Shown in pieces: positions 48,565-59,478 of a stretch of 64,000 bases of DNA. The notes beneath the pieces were generated by a model. It had not been told where the DNA came from. It did no database searches and worked only from the letters and a program-made list of their open reading frames with translations. The stretch is taken from positions 1,674,001 to 1,738,000 of the forward strand of contig JAFHKR010000039.1 in NCBI GenBank assembly GCA_017052515.1, given 5' to 3'. Positions within the stretch are counted from its first letter, which is position 1, and each line of letters begins with the position of its first letter. The position numbers were made by a program, and so were the translations under genes. This stretch comes from Fictibacillus nanhaiensis (GTDB lineage: Bacteria > Bacillota > Bacilli > Bacillales > Fictibacillaceae).

Positions 48565-48648
48565 TGAATAGAGCGTTCGTGCTTTCTGGAATCGCTCATA
48601 AATCTCTGGAATCGCTCGTGCAGCGAGCATAGAATGCCGCTGCACGAG
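48565..48648. repeat. intergenic array with 20-bp period plus a 12-bp-stem hairpin
   Basis: TCTGGAATCGCTC occurs at 48585 and 48605, 20 bp apart. A diverged unit lies at about 48565 and another follows 48625. The right part folds into a perfect 12-bp stem, GCTCGTGCAGCG with its complement, at about 48613-48648. No T-run follows, so it is not an ordinary terminator. Confidence 0.65.
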
Positions 48649-48672
48649 CACCTTATTTCATTATCGCAAAAA

Positions 48673-48713
48673 AAACTGGCTTACTAGATCATTTCTTGTC
48701 CTAGTAAGCCAGT
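48673..48713 (-). terminator. terminator after mnmA
   Basis: A 14-bp stem with AACTGGCTTACTAG arms, followed by a run of Ts on the minus strand. Confidence 0.92.
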
Positions 48714-48728
48714 TTTTTCCACATTCTT

Positions 48729-49871
<1,143 letters not shown>

Positions 49872-49896
49872 TCATTCATATGACAAACATTGTAAC

Positions 49897-51036
49897 TTAT
49901 TTTGCTAATCGTTTCACGATTTTTGCTGTCTCACGAGCAGCGTATTCAATATCTTCCAATTTATTGCCTAGACCAAAGCTAAAACGAACAGAAGATTTCG
50001 TACGAACATCATTACCAAACATCGCTTTCAAAACGTGTGAAGGTTCATGTGAGCCAGCCGTACAGGCTGATCCGCTTGATGCTGCGATACCAGCAAGATC
50101 TAGGTTGACTAAGAGGACTTCTGTCTTCACACCTGGAAAACTCACATTAAGGATATGGGGAAGAAAATGATCAGGACTTCCATTCTCTAGAAAAGAGACC
50201 TCTTCTTCTTGCCATATTTTCTTCATCGTATCTCTAAATGTTTTATATTGACTAAAGCGTTCTTCTCTTTCTTTTTCTGCGATGGATGCCGCTTTTCGTA
50301 AAGCAGCGATTCCTGCGACATTTTCTGTTCCAGCTCGGCGCTTACGCTCTTGCTCGCCACCGAACCCTTGAGGAAGAAAAGGAGTTCCTTCTTTCACAAA
50401 TAGAAATCCTGTTCCTTTTGGGCTGTTGATCTTATGACCAGAAGCACTTAACAGATCAATGTTCAGTTCATTCACATCGATTGAGATCAAGCCATACGCT
50501 TGCACCGCATCGGTATGAAACAAGATCTCTTTTTCCTTTAACATACTTCCGATCTCTTTTATGTCTTGTGTTGTCCCTGTTTCATTGTTGCAATACATGA
50601 TCGAAACGAAAATCGTGTCTTCTCTTAAAGATCTTTTCAGTTCGTCTAATGAAATTCTGCCTTCCTTATCAACGGACAAGTAAGTTACATCGTACCCTCT
50701 CTTTTCAAGCTCATGAAAGGTATGAAGTACAGCATGATGTTCTACTTCTGTCGTAATCACATGCTTTCCTTTATTCTCTAGAGCAGAGACTGTGCCAAGA
50801 ATAGCAAGGTTATCACTTTCAGTACCCCCGCTTGTGAAAATGATCTCATTACGTGAAGCACCTATAGAAGTTGCAATCATGGTTCTCGCATCATCAAGAG
50901 CTTTACGAGTCTGTCTTCCGTATTGATGGATGCTAGAAGGATTCCCAAAATGTTCAGTTAGAAAAGGAATCATTTCTTCTATGACTTCAGGATGAACAGG
51001 AGAGGTTGCAGCGTGATCTAAATAAACGTTTTTCAT
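49897..51036 (-). CDS. yrvO: cysteine desulfurase (YrvO type)
   Basis: A 379-residue class V PLP enzyme transferring sulfur from cysteine. It has the PLP lysine in SASGHKINSPKGTG near residue 204 and the active-site cysteine in SSGSACTAGSHEPS near 325. The close association with mnmA identifies it as the dedicated YrvO-type donor for tRNA thiolation. It follows cymR by 14 bp. Confidence 0.93.
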   Translation of the reverse strand: MKNVYLDHAATSPVHPEVIEEMIPFLTEHFGNPSSIHQYGRQTRKALDDARTMIATSIGASRNEIIFTSGGTESDNLAILGTVSALENKGKHVITTEVEHHAVLHTFHELEKRGYDVTYLSVDKEGRISLDELKRSLREDTIFVSIMYCNNETGTTQDIKEIGSMLKEKEILFHTDAVQAYGLISIDVNELNIDLLSASGHKINSPKGTGFLFVKEGTPFLPQGFGGEQERKRRAGTENVAGIAALRKAASIAEKEREERFSQYKTFRDTMKKIWQEEEVSFLENGSPDHFLPHILNVSFPGVKTEVLLVNLDLAGIAASSGSACTAGSHEPSHVLKAMFGNDVRTKSSVRFSFGLGNKLEDIEYAARETAKIVKRLAK

Positions 51037-51050
51037 TGCTCATTTCCTTC

Positions 51051-51470
51051 CTATATATAAAACATGTAAGCGTCCTGTGCGCCCTCATCTTCATAGTTTG
51101 CCAAATCTTCAAGTGTAGTAGAATCTAACACATCTTTTACCGCATCTCTAATTTTAACCCAAAGATTTCGTTTAGCAGGTTCTTCGTCATCCATCACTTC
51201 AACGGGAGAAATGGGTCCTTCAAGCACACGGATGATATCTCCAGCAGTAATTGTGGATGCCTCTTTTGCCAACATATATCCACCATATGCTCCGCGAATA
51301 CTCTTAACAAGTCCTGCATTTCTTAGCGGGGCTATAAGCTGCTCTAAATAATGTTCAGATAGACTATATTCTTTTGCGATTAATTTCAATGCGATCGGAC
51401 CTTCACCGGATCTCTTTGCTAATGCCATCATGATGGTTAATCCGTACCGACCTTTTGTTGATATCTTCAT
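51051..51470 (-). CDS. cymR: Rrf2-family cysteine metabolism repressor CymR
   Basis: The master repressor of cysteine and sulfur-uptake genes, acting with CysK. The 139-residue winged-helix protein starts MKISTKGRYGLTIMMALA and has a YSLSEHYLEQLIAPL recognition region and GAYGGYMLA wing, without Fe-S cysteines. The ATG follows CGGAGTG. Its first 68 bases overlap the 3' end of the upstream YczE-like gene in another frame. Targets in this window may include the mcc operon. Confidence 0.93.
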   Translation of the reverse strand: MKISTKGRYGLTIMMALAKRSGEGPIALKLIAKEYSLSEHYLEQLIAPLRNAGLVKSIRGAYGGYMLAKEASTITAGDIIRVLEGPISPVEVMDDEEPAKRNLWVKIRDAVKDVLDSTTLEDLANYEDEGAQDAYMFYI

Positions 51471-52113
51471 ACTTTTCACTCCGTTCTAAAACAAACTTCA
51501 CTAATTTTTGGCAATATGGAAGGGTCCTGCCCACAATTGCTCCTATCGTTACACAAAAAAGGATCGTTCCAAACGAAACGGGTCCTTTTAACATCCAACC
51601 AAAAAACAGAACGACTAATTCCATTAAAAGTCGGATATTTGAAACTTTCATCCCTGATTTTTCTGTAAGAGCAAGCATCAGACTATCTCTTGGGCCTGCA
51701 CCGCAGTCTGATGAAATATATAGCCCGATTCCAAATCCTAAGATTAAGATCCCGATGATTAAGAACATCCATTTCCCAAAACCTGTTACAGGATCATGAA
51801 AAAAAGGAAGCCATAAATAAAAGTCAATAAACAAACCGACAGACACCATATTTAAGAAGGCACCTGATTGAGGCTTCTCTTTTGTTAATAAGGACGTAGC
51901 TAGGATGACGAAGAATCCCATTATAATCGACCATGTTCCAATCGATAATCCGAACTGCGCAAACAGTCCGATATGAAGAACATCCCACGGAGCACTTCCG
52001 AGGTCAGCCTTAATCATAAGCGCGATTCCGAAAGCCATAATAAATAATCCAATAAAAAATACAGACCACTGAAACAAAAATTTGTTCCATCTTGAATGCT
52101 TTTGGTCTTTCAC
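51403..52113 (-). CDS. YczE/YitT-like integral membrane protein
   Basis: A 236-residue protein with about six helices and the family's GSAPWDVLHIGL and SSDCGAGPRDSLMLAL segments. Such proteins are uncharacterised; YczE is needed for post-translational processing in B. subtilis surfactin-type systems by genetic evidence only. A GTG behind AAGGA is preferred to the ATG 16 codons upstream. Its C-terminal 22 codons overlap cymR. Not found at this spot in B. subtilis. Confidence 0.8.
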   Translation of the reverse strand: MKDQKHSRWNKFLFQWSVFFIGLFIMAFGIALMIKADLGSAPWDVLHIGLFAQFGLSIGTWSIIMGFFVILATSLLTKEKPQSGAFLNMVSVGLFIDFYLWLPFFHDPVTGFGKWMFLIIGILILGFGIGLYISSDCGAGPRDSLMLALTEKSGMKVSNIRLLMELVVLFFGWMLKGPVSFGTILFCVTIGAIVGRTLPYCQKLVKFVLERSEKYEDINKRSVRINHHDGISKEIR

Positions 52114-52267
52114 TGAGCAAAATCCTTCCCTATTAAGTTGTCTCAATTCGATTAATTCCATAAATCTAAAGCTTATTATAGCATGAAATCATTTCAACTT
52201 GCATGATGGACTATTGTATAGTATTGTCATATGACGATTAGAACAAGTGTACGGAAGGATGATTGTA

Positions 52268-53602
52268 ATGGACTTGTTTTCTTATAAAGACGAAAGCTCC
52301 CATTCTTTAAAAAGACCTCTTGCCAACCGCATGCGCCCGAGAAAAATCACAGAATTTATCGGTCAAGAGCATATCGCTGGTGAGGGTAAGCTTTTAAGAC
52401 GAGCGATCGAAGCCGATCAACTCACACCGATGATCTTTTTTGGACCTCCCGGAACGGGCAAAACGACTTTAGCAAAAATTATAGCGAATTCTACATCTGC
52501 ATGGTTTGAACAACTGAATGCGGTTACGTCCGGAGTGGCTGATCTTAAGGTCATCATGGGCGCTGCTAGAGAACGCCTATTATTAGAAGAAAAAAAGACG
52601 GTGCTCTTTATCGACGAGATCCATCGTTTTAACAAAAGTCAGCAAGACGCTCTCCTTCCATACGTGGAAGACGGATCGGTTATCTTAATCGGTGCAACAA
52701 CAGAGAGCCCGATGTTTGAGATCAACCCCGCCCTCTTATCTAGATCTCGGTTATTTCGTTTTGAACCCCTAACAGATGAGCATATTGCAAAAGTCATCCA
52801 GCAAGCTCTTTCTGATAAAGATAGAGGATATGGCAAGCATCCAATCACTATGGAAAAAGAAGCAATCGATCATATCGTCTCTATTGCGAACGGAGACGCG
52901 AGAACAGCACTCAACGCGGTTGAACTCGCTGTGTTAACGACGAAACCAGATAAAGATGGAAACATCACCATCACACTGGAAATCGCTGAAGAATCAATTC
53001 AGCAAAGAGTCCTTCAATATGATAAAAAAGGAGATAATCATTACGATACAGTCTCCGCTTTTATTAAAAGCATCCGTGGTTCAGATCCAGATGCCGCTCT
53101 ATATTGGCTTGCGAAAATGATCTATGCCGGCGAAGATCCTCGCTTTATTGCTCGCCGATTGCTCGTTCATGCAGCAGAAGACGTCGGTCTCGCTGATCCG
53201 AACGCGTTGCTTGTTGCACATGCTGCTAGTTATGCTGCTGATTTTATCGGTATGCCTGAAGCTCGTATTCCGTTGGCAGAAGCTACGCTTTACTTAGCAA
53301 CGGCTCCTAAAAGCAACAAAGTAATAACAGGAATTGATAAAGCACTTGATGCAGTCAAAAAAGAAAAAACAGGTCTCGTTCCAATCCATCTTCGGGATGC
53401 ACATTATAAAGGAGCAAAACAGCTTCAACATGGAGAAGACTATAAATATCCTCATAATTTTGAAGATGGGTATGTGCCACAAGAATATTTACCGAAGCAT
53501 CTACAGGGGAAGACTTTTTATGAACCGACTGAACGTGGCTTTGAAAAGAATATAAAGAAGCGTCTCGACTATTTTAATGATCGTAAGAAAAAAGGAAAGT
53601 AA
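52268..53602 (+). CDS. rarA: replication-associated recombination ATPase RarA (YrvN)
   Basis: A 444-residue clamp-loader-like AAA+ ATPase (MgsA/WRNIP1 family) acting at stalled forks. It has Walker A FFGPPGTGKTTLA near residue 55, Walker B LFIDEIHRFNK near 110, and the C-terminal RuvB-like domain with SAFIKSIRGSDPDAALYWLA. AAGGA precedes the ATG; seven codons upstream in the frame are not needed. Confidence 0.94.
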   Translation: MDLFSYKDESSHSLKRPLANRMRPRKITEFIGQEHIAGEGKLLRRAIEADQLTPMIFFGPPGTGKTTLAKIIANSTSAWFEQLNAVTSGVADLKVIMGAARERLLLEEKKTVLFIDEIHRFNKSQQDALLPYVEDGSVILIGATTESPMFEINPALLSRSRLFRFEPLTDEHIAKVIQQALSDKDRGYGKHPITMEKEAIDHIVSIANGDARTALNAVELAVLTTKPDKDGNITITLEIAEESIQQRVLQYDKKGDNHYDTVSAFIKSIRGSDPDAALYWLAKMIYAGEDPRFIARRLLVHAAEDVGLADPNALLVAHAASYAADFIGMPEARIPLAEATLYLATAPKSNKVITGIDKALDAVKKEKTGLVPIHLRDAHYKGAKQLQHGEDYKYPHNFEDGYVPQEYLPKHLQGKTFYEPTERGFEKNIKKRLDYFNDRKKKGK

Positions 53603-53653
53603 ATCTATGAGACTTGATAACTTAGCAAACTAGCAAGTGTTCTTCAAATGTGT

Positions 53654-53683
53654 GTATAGGATTCTCTCTGATTGGTAAACATG
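53654..53683 (+). promoter_or_regulatory. candidate sigma-F promoter of rsfA
   Basis: GTATA and GGTAAACATG with a 15-bp spacer fit the forespore sigma-F consensus, about 45 bp upstream of the rsfA GTG. rsfA is sigma-F-dependent in B. subtilis. Confidence 0.5.
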
Positions 53684-53726
53684 AAAATATCAAATGAATA
53701 TTTTTGTAGCTAAGGAGAGGATTACC

Positions 53727-54578
53727 GTGTCAAAACTCAGACAGGACGCCTGGTCAGAAGAAGACGATCTATTGCTTGCTGAAACAGTCTTACGCCATGT
53801 GCGTGAAGGAAGCACACAGTTGCATGCTTTTGAAGAGGTTGGAGATAAATTAGAACGTACGAGTGCAGCAGTTGGTTTTAGATGGAATGCCATCGTAAGA
53901 AAAAAATACGAACAAGCTTTAAAGATTGCTAAAAAGCAAAGAAAAGAACGTCAACGTGCGTTAGCCAGGTCACAACAGCAACAACAGCCTAAGCCTGTAG
54001 CTAAACCTGTACAAACGATAAATAATACTCCACAGATGCATGATGATGAAACTTATCATCCTGAAGAGTTCTTTAAAACACCTTTCTCGTATGAAAGAAA
54101 CACAGCAGCACAAGCTCCTGTTGCTTCGTCACCTACGGTTCAAGAACAACCGAGATATGTTCAGCAAACTGAAGCGGAAGCACCAGAAGTTACGAGCTTA
54201 CAAGGATCACAACACCCTTCAACAACGGCCGCTTATCGTCAAGCTTCACAAGCTAGTAATGAACATAGTCTTACACTTGATGAAGTCATAGATTTTCTGA
54301 GTGGTTTAAAACGAAACGGCACGTCGAGCGGCAAGCTCGTTCAAGAAAACATGGAACTTCGTCTACAGATGAATGAATTAATGCAACAGAACAAAGTGAT
54401 GAAAGATCAGCTAGCTGTTCTTGAGAAAGAGCATCAAACGGTTCAGGAAGATTACCAAGCATTGATCCAGATCATGGACCGTGCAAGAAAAATGGTATTG
54501 TTCCAAGACGAAGATACGAATCCTAACGTTACCTTCCGCATGGATAAGAACGGAAACTTAGAGAAACTAGCAAAATAA
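53727..54578 (+). CDS. rsfA: RsfA-family prespore-specific transcription factor
   Basis: A 283-residue regulator with an N-terminal Myb/SANT-like domain (MSKLRQDAWSEEDDLLLAET onward), a Gln/Pro-rich linker and a C-terminal coiled coil (residues ~200-255). RsfA modulates forespore sigma-F targets. AAGGAGAGG lies before the GTG start; the ATG 11 codons upstream lacks an RBS. B. subtilis RsfA lies elsewhere, so this may be an RsfA paralogue such as YlbO or YwfN. Confidence 0.8.
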   Translation: MSKLRQDAWSEEDDLLLAETVLRHVREGSTQLHAFEEVGDKLERTSAAVGFRWNAIVRKKYEQALKIAKKQRKERQRALARSQQQQQPKPVAKPVQTINNTPQMHDDETYHPEEFFKTPFSYERNTAAQAPVASSPTVQEQPRYVQQTEAEAPEVTSLQGSQHPSTTAAYRQASQASNEHSLTLDEVIDFLSGLKRNGTSSGKLVQENMELRLQMNELMQQNKVMKDQLAVLEKEHQTVQEDYQALIQIMDRARKMVLFQDEDTNPNVTFRMDKNGNLEKLAK

Positions 54579-54583
54579 ATTAG

Positions 54584-54622
54584 ATGACTCATAGGGTTCT
54601 TTTACTCATATGGGTCATTTTT
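54584..54622 (+). terminator. terminator after rsfA
   Basis: ATGACTCATA and TATGGGTCAT pair with one G-U, followed by a T-run. Confidence 0.7.
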
Positions 54623-54641
54623 ATGTTAGTTCATAACAGAA

Positions 54642-54675
54642 AAAAGTTCTGACTCACGTCCAGTCAGAACTTTTC
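54642..54675 (-). terminator. terminator after tcdA
   Basis: AAAAGTTCTGACT with its complement forms a 13-bp stem followed by Ts on the minus strand. Confidence 0.9.
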
Positions 54676-54680
54676 TCATG

Positions 54681-55448
54681 TTATCGTATTCTTTCGATCT
54701 TAATATTGTTATCTTCAATGATTTTGTTGATTACGTAACCCGCCATAAATAGTCCTGAAACAGATGGTACAAAAGCGTTTGAAGATGGCGGCATCTTTGC
54801 TTTTCGAATGCCAGGAGCGTTCTCTGGAACAATTTCTTTTCGAATCTCTTCGCGGATCTGAATTGGTTTCTCATCTGAGAAAACGACCGGAATTCCTTTT
54901 GTGATTCCTTCTTTTCTTAGACGCTGACGAATGACCTTAGCGATCGGGTCATAGCTCGTCTTAGAAATATCAACGATCTGAAGGCGCGTTGGATCCAGTT
55001 TGTTCGCAACTCCCATACTCGAGATGATTGGTATTTTGCGGTTTAAACATTCTTTCATGAGGTGGATCTTATAGGAGATTGTATCAGATGCATCCACTAC
55101 AAAATCAAGACCATATTCAAAAATTTGCTCGTATGTTTCTTCAGTATAAAACATCTTAAGAGCGATGACTTCACACTCTGGATTGATAAGCGCGATTCTT
55201 TCTTTCATAAGATCTACTTTTGGCTGTCCAACGGTATTCACAAGTGCATGTATTTGACGGTTCACATTTGTGATATCAACGTCATCTTTATCGATAAGGA
55301 TTAAACGGCCGACTCCTGAACGCGCAAGAGCTTCAGCAGAAAAAGAACCTACCCCGCCGATTCCCAGCACAGCAACAGTTGAGTTTTTCAGAACGTCGAT
55401 TCCATCTTTTCCGATCGCAAGTTCATTTCTTGAAAATTGATAAAGCAT
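54681..55448 (-). CDS. tcdA: tRNA threonylcarbamoyladenosine dehydratase TcdA (YrvM)
   Basis: Cyclises t6A37 to ct6A in tRNA. The 255-residue E1-like ThiF-fold protein has GIGGVGSFSAEALARSG near residue 32 and DKDDVDITNVNRQ near 53. The longest frame extends another 121 codons through the 6S RNA region without any RBS; the ATG behind AAAGGAG gives the family's usual length. Confidence 0.92.
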   Translation of the reverse strand: MLYQFSRNELAIGKDGIDVLKNSTVAVLGIGGVGSFSAEALARSGVGRLILIDKDDVDITNVNRQIHALVNTVGQPKVDLMKERIALINPECEVIALKMFYTEETYEQIFEYGLDFVVDASDTISYKIHLMKECLNRKIPIISSMGVANKLDPTRLQIVDISKTSYDPIAKVIRQRLRKEGITKGIPVVFSDEKPIQIREEIRKEIVPENAPGIRKAKMPPSSNAFVPSVSGLFMAGYVINKIIEDNNIKIERIR

Positions 55449-55560
55449 ACTAACGAAATCTCCTTTCAGTGTGCACATATATAAAGAAAATGCATCCTTA
55501 TCAGCATATCCACTTTTGAAAACAAAATCAATATGCTTACTTGGTTTTTTTCGCACAAAA

Positions 55561-55754
55561 AAATGAGCCCCAAAAATGCCGTCTTCCCTTAGTTTTGAAC
55601 CTGCTCTCGCAGGTGGGTGCCCTGTTTCGCATTTTGTCCGTCCCCTATCTCTCAGGGCATGGACGCTGTGAGAAAACACAGACTCCCTAGTACTTAATGT
55701 TGGCTCAAAACTTTCGGGTTGTTGACGGTCACCATAGGACCCATCGCTTAAATT
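55561..55754 (-). ncRNA. bsrA: 6S-1 RNA (bsrA type)
   Basis: Between tcdA and aspS, the position of 6S-1 RNA in B. subtilis, the minus strand has a strong promoter but no gene. It folds into a closing stem (GACCGTC with GACGGC; TGGGTCC with GGGGCTCA) around a long internally looped hairpin. It ends with the characteristic CACCTGCGAGAGCAGGTTC and a T-run. 6S RNA mimics open promoter DNA and sequesters RNA polymerase. Ends are approximate. Confidence 0.85.
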
Positions 55755-55760
55755 CATACT

Positions 55761-55789
55761 ATCATACGAAGATGTTAAATACAAGACAA
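55761..55789 (-). promoter_or_regulatory. sigma-A promoter of 6S RNA
   Basis: TTGTCT and TATGAT, 17-bp spacer, just upstream of the 6S RNA region. Confidence 0.7.
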
Positions 55790-55834
55790 AATGTGTCTCT
55801 GTAGAAAACAATTCGTATTTTTCTAAATATTCAT

Positions 55835-57613
55835 TTACTTACTCTCTTGTTTCATTTTAACAGCCAAGTGAAGTTCATCTAATTGCTTTTCATTCACCTG
55901 TGATGGTGCATTTGTCAGCAAGCATGAAGCGGAAGCCGTTTTCGGGAATGCGATCGTATCTCTTAAGTTGGTTCTGCCAGCTAATAGCATTACCATACGA
56001 TCCAGCCCTAGTGCAATTCCGCCATGAGGTGGTGTTCCATACTCAAATGCTTCTAAAAGGAAACCAAACTCTTCACGGGCTGCTTCCTCAGTGAATCCTA
56101 ATGTTTTAAACATTTTTTCTTGAACGTCACGCTGGTAGATACGCTGTGATCCGCCGCCTAACTCGTATCCGTTAAGAACTAAATCGTATGCTTGAGCTCT
56201 TACTTCAGCAGGATTTGAATCCATTAGATGAAGATCTTCTGTCTTTGGCATTGTAAATGGATGGTGAAGTGCTACAAAGCGATCTGCATCTTCATCGTAT
56301 TCCACAAGCGGGAAATCCACGACCCATAAGAAATTGAATTTTGTTTGATCAATCAGATCAAGATCCTTCCCTAATTTTTGTCTGAGAGCACCTAAGCTGT
56401 CCGCGACCACTGAAGGCTTATCTGCTACAAATAGAAGTAGATCCCCTTCTTCTGCTTTAAGAGCGCTTGTAAGGTTTGCTGCATCTTCTTCGTTAAAGAA
56501 TTTGGAGATCGGCCCTTTTAAGCCTTCTGCCTCAACTTTCATCCAAGCAAGACCTTTTGCTCCGTATCGTGCTGTGAATTCAGTAAGTCCATCGATATCT
56601 TTTCTGGAATAGCTGGCTGCTTTTCCTTTAACGTTGATCGCTTTAACTTGACCGCCGTTTTCAACTGCCGCAGCAAATACTTTAAAGCCGGATTCCTTCA
56701 CAATTTCAGAAACGTCAATGAGCTCTAGGCCAAAACGAATGTCAGGTTTATCTGATCCATAGCGGTCCATAGCTTCTTTGTATGTCATTCTTGGAAATGG
56801 CTTTGGGATCTCAACACCTTTTACCTTTTTCAGTAGCCCTGTCATCATCTCTTCCATCATGGCTAAAAGAGGTTCTTGACCCATAAAAGAAGTTTCGATA
56901 TCGACTTGTGTAAATTCAGGCTGACGGTCTGCACGCAAGTCCTCATCTCTAAAACAGCGAACAATTTGATAGTATTTTTCAAACCCAGAGACCATTAAAA
57001 GCTGCTTAAATAATTGCGGAGATTGTGGGAGCGCATAAAATTCTCCTGGATGCACGCGGCTCGGCACTAAGTAATCACGTGCTCCTTCAGGAGTGCTCTT
57101 CGTAAGCATCGGTGTTTCCATTTCCATAAATTCATCATTCTCAAGGAAGTTACGGATATAGCGAGTTACTTCGTGTCTCATCTTCATCGTTTCTTGCATA
57201 ACCGGACGACGCAAGTCTAAGTAACGGTATTTCAAACGAATGTCTTCTGTAATATCCATGTCTTCGCTGATGGAGAAAGGTGGTGTTTTTGCGCTGTTTA
57301 AAATCTTAACTTCTTCTCCTGAAATTTCAATCTTCCCCGTATTCATTGCAGGGTTTACCGTGCTTGGGTCGCGCTCAAGAACATTTCCTGTAATAGTTAA
57401 TACATATTCACTTCTTACTTTTTCAGCTGTTTCTAGAGCTTCTGCTGATACTTCAGGTGAAAAGACAATCTGTACAACTCCAGAACGGTCACGAAGATCA
57501 ATGAAGATCAACCCTCCTAAGTCACGTCTTTTTTGTACCCAGCCAGTGATTGTTACTTTTTCACCGATAAATTGTTCAGTAATCTTTCCGCATTGATGTG
57601 TGCGATAGTCCAT
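55835..57613 (-). CDS. aspS: aspartyl-tRNA synthetase
   Basis: A 592-residue bacterial-type class II synthetase with N-terminal OB anticodon-binding domain ([15 protein letters not shown]), class II motif 2 [20 protein letters not shown] region and motif 3 [13 protein letters not shown]. It follows hisS by 14 bp with AAGGAGG. Both genes lie behind the same T-box. Confidence 0.96.
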   Translation of the reverse strand: MDYRTHQCGKITEQFIGEKVTITGWVQKRRDLGGLIFIDLRDRSGVVQIVFSPEVSAEALETAEKVRSEYVLTITGNVLERDPSTVNPAMNTGKIEISGEEVKILNSAKTPPFSISEDMDITEDIRLKYRYLDLRRPVMQETMKMRHEVTRYIRNFLENDEFMEMETPMLTKSTPEGARDYLVPSRVHPGEFYALPQSPQLFKQLLMVSGFEKYYQIVRCFRDEDLRADRQPEFTQVDIETSFMGQEPLLAMMEEMMTGLLKKVKGVEIPKPFPRMTYKEAMDRYGSDKPDIRFGLELIDVSEIVKESGFKVFAAAVENGGQVKAINVKGKAASYSRKDIDGLTEFTARYGAKGLAWMKVEAEGLKGPISKFFNEEDAANLTSALKAEEGDLLLFVADKPSVVADSLGALRQKLGKDLDLIDQTKFNFLWVVDFPLVEYDEDADRFVALHHPFTMPKTEDLHLMDSNPAEVRAQAYDLVLNGYELGGGSQRIYQRDVQEKMFKTLGFTEEAAREEFGFLLEAFEYGTPPHGGIALGLDRMVMLLAGRTNLRDTIAFPKTASASCLLTNAPSQVNEKQLDELHLAVKMKQESK

Positions 57614-57627
57614 AAGATGTGTCCTCC

Positions 57628-58896
57628 TTATTTCCCTTGCTTGATAAATGTGCTCAATTCTTCGATCACTACTTCTTGTTGATCGCCAGAATCCATATTT
57701 TTAACGTTGATGATTCCTTTTGTCAGCTCTTCTTCACCCAATATGGCAACATATTTTGCCTTCAATCGATCAGCGGCTTTAAACTGTGCTTTCATCTTTT
57801 TATCTAAGTAGTCTTTGTCACTCTTGATTCCGTTCTGACGAAGCTGGCTTAAGATTGAAACAGATTTTTGTTTTGCTTCATCACCAAGCGCAACAACATA
57901 ACAATCCAGCTCTTCTTCTGTTTCTAGTGTGACACCTTCTGCTTCAAGTGCTAGCAAAAGTCGCTCTAAGCTCATCGCAAAACCGATACTTGGAGTAGCA
58001 GGACCGCCAAGATCTTCAACTAGACCGTTGTATCTGCCGCCGCCGCTAAGGGTCGTGATCGCACCAAAACCTTCTGCCTCACTCATGATTTCAAATGCGG
58101 TGTGGTTGTAATAATCAAGTCCCCGTACGAGTGTAGGATCGATCACATAATCGATGTTCATCGCATCCAAGCTAGTTTTCACGTCTTCAAAATACGTTTT
58201 TGATTCTTCGTTTAAGTGCTCAAGAATTGAAGGAGCACTTTTCATGAGTTCATGATCTCGGTCTTTTTTACAATCGAGAATTCTTAAAGGATTCTTTAAT
58301 AATCGATTCTGACAATCTGAACAGAACTCATCAATTCTAGGTTCAAAGTGTGCGATTAAAGCTTCCTTATGTGATTTACGGCTTTGGGCATCACCTAGTG
58401 TATTCAAAACAAGACGAAGCTTTTTCAAGCCAAGCTCTCTGTATACCGTCATCGCAAGTGAGATTACTTCTGCATCAATAGCAGGATCTGCTGAGCCCAT
58501 CGCTTCGATGCCAAACTGTACAAATTGACGATATCGACCAGCTTGTGGTCTTTCATAACGGAACATAGGCTGGATGTAAAATAGTTTTACAGGCTGGCCT
58601 GGCAATCCAAACATTTTATTTTCAACATAAGAGCGAGTTACTGGTGCCGTGCCTTCTGGACGAAGGGTTAAGCTGCGGTCACCGCGATCATTGAATGTGT
58701 ACATTTCTTTTTGTACGATATCTGTTGAGTCACCGACACCTCGCTGGAATAGATCAGTATGCTCAAAGATCGGTGTGCGGATCTCTTTATAGTTAAAACG
58801 AGCTGATACTTCTTTTGCTTTTTGTTCGATCAGCTGCCACTTTTCTACTTCTCCTGGGAGTATATCTTTTGTTCCCCTTGGAATGTTAATACTCAT
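57628..58896 (-). CDS. hisS: histidyl-tRNA synthetase
   Basis: A 422-residue class II synthetase with motif 2 [19 protein letters not shown] and the histidine-specific [14 protein letters not shown] loop, motif 3 [17 protein letters not shown] precedes the ATG. First gene of hisS-aspS, transcribed from a T-box-controlled leader about 270 bp upstream. Confidence 0.96.
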   Translation of the reverse strand: MSINIPRGTKDILPGEVEKWQLIEQKAKEVSARFNYKEIRTPIFEHTDLFQRGVGDSTDIVQKEMYTFNDRGDRSLTLRPEGTAPVTRSYVENKMFGLPGQPVKLFYIQPMFRYERPQAGRYRQFVQFGIEAMGSADPAIDAEVISLAMTVYRELGLKKLRLVLNTLGDAQSRKSHKEALIAHFEPRIDEFCSDCQNRLLKNPLRILDCKKDRDHELMKSAPSILEHLNEESKTYFEDVKTSLDAMNIDYVIDPTLVRGLDYYNHTAFEIMSEAEGFGAITTLSGGGRYNGLVEDLGGPATPSIGFAMSLERLLLALEAEGVTLETEEELDCYVVALGDEAKQKSVSILSQLRQNGIKSDKDYLDKKMKAQFKAADRLKAKYVAILGEEELTKGIINVKNMDSGDQQEVVIEELSTFIKQGK

Positions 58897-58973
58897 TTTC
58901 TTTCATCCTCCCGTTTTTTCATGTTCGATAAAATCAAAGGCAGTTTTCGTGTATTTTGTTGCTCTTTTGAAAG

Positions 58974-59106
58974 TGGTTGATTTCCGCTCCAGGTGCTCGC
59001 TTTCCGCGGGGTGTGCGGTGAGCCTCCTAGCGCTATGCACTGTTAGGAGTCTCACCTGTCCCACTCATTCCACAGGAGTCTAACACCTTGCACCCCAATC
59101 AACTTT
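58974..59106. repeat. dispersed palindromic element, copy 3
   Basis: About 133 bp, GGTTGATTTCCGCTCC to CCCCAATCAACTT, with GTGCTCGCTTTCCGCGGGG and TTAGGAGTCTCACCTGTCC inside. It lies between the hisS T-box terminator and the hisS RBS, as copy 2 does for alaS. Confidence 0.85.
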
Positions 59107-59164
59107 TCAAGATGAGACTCGAACACAATGCCTTTAAGGCACAATATGTTAGAAAACAACCAAA

Positions 59165-59445
59165 TAAAAAAATCCCGTCCCTTATGAAATTTGCAATTTC
59201 ATAAGGGACGGGATTTTCCCGCGGTGCCACCCTGCTTCGAAGCTAAAAAGCTTCCTCATTATGCAAGTAACGATTGCCCACGTGTAACTCTACTGAGGTT
59301 GATAATAACCGTTCGAATTAAAACCTATGAAGTGTCTTTCGCTTTATCATCAGGGAGAAATACTTCCAGCCACGGTATTTCCTCTCTAACCCTGTGGGGT
59401 AAAGGTACTTTTCTTCGTCATCAGTTTTACATTTTGGAATTGTAG
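59165..59445 (-). promoter_or_regulatory. T-box leader of hisS-aspS
   Basis: AGGGTGGCACCGCGGG (59218-59234, minus strand) is the T-box. It overlaps a terminator with a perfect 21-bp stem (59171-59215) and seven Ts. The specifier region has GACAC at 59332-59336, which contains both GAC (Asp) and CAC (His) in overlapping frames. Confidence 0.93.
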
Positions 59446-59448
59446 ACT

Positions 59449-59478
59449 ATCATACTTTTCATTAGGGTATGATGTCAA
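59449..59478 (-). promoter_or_regulatory. sigma-A promoter of the hisS-aspS leader
   Basis: TTGACA and TATGAT separated by 18 bp, ending about 10 bp before the leader. Confidence 0.85.

Noticed and set aside
55449-55811. 121-codon N-terminal extension of tcdA
   Set aside because: It lies over the 6S RNA and its promoter, has no RBS, and would make TcdA far longer than the family.
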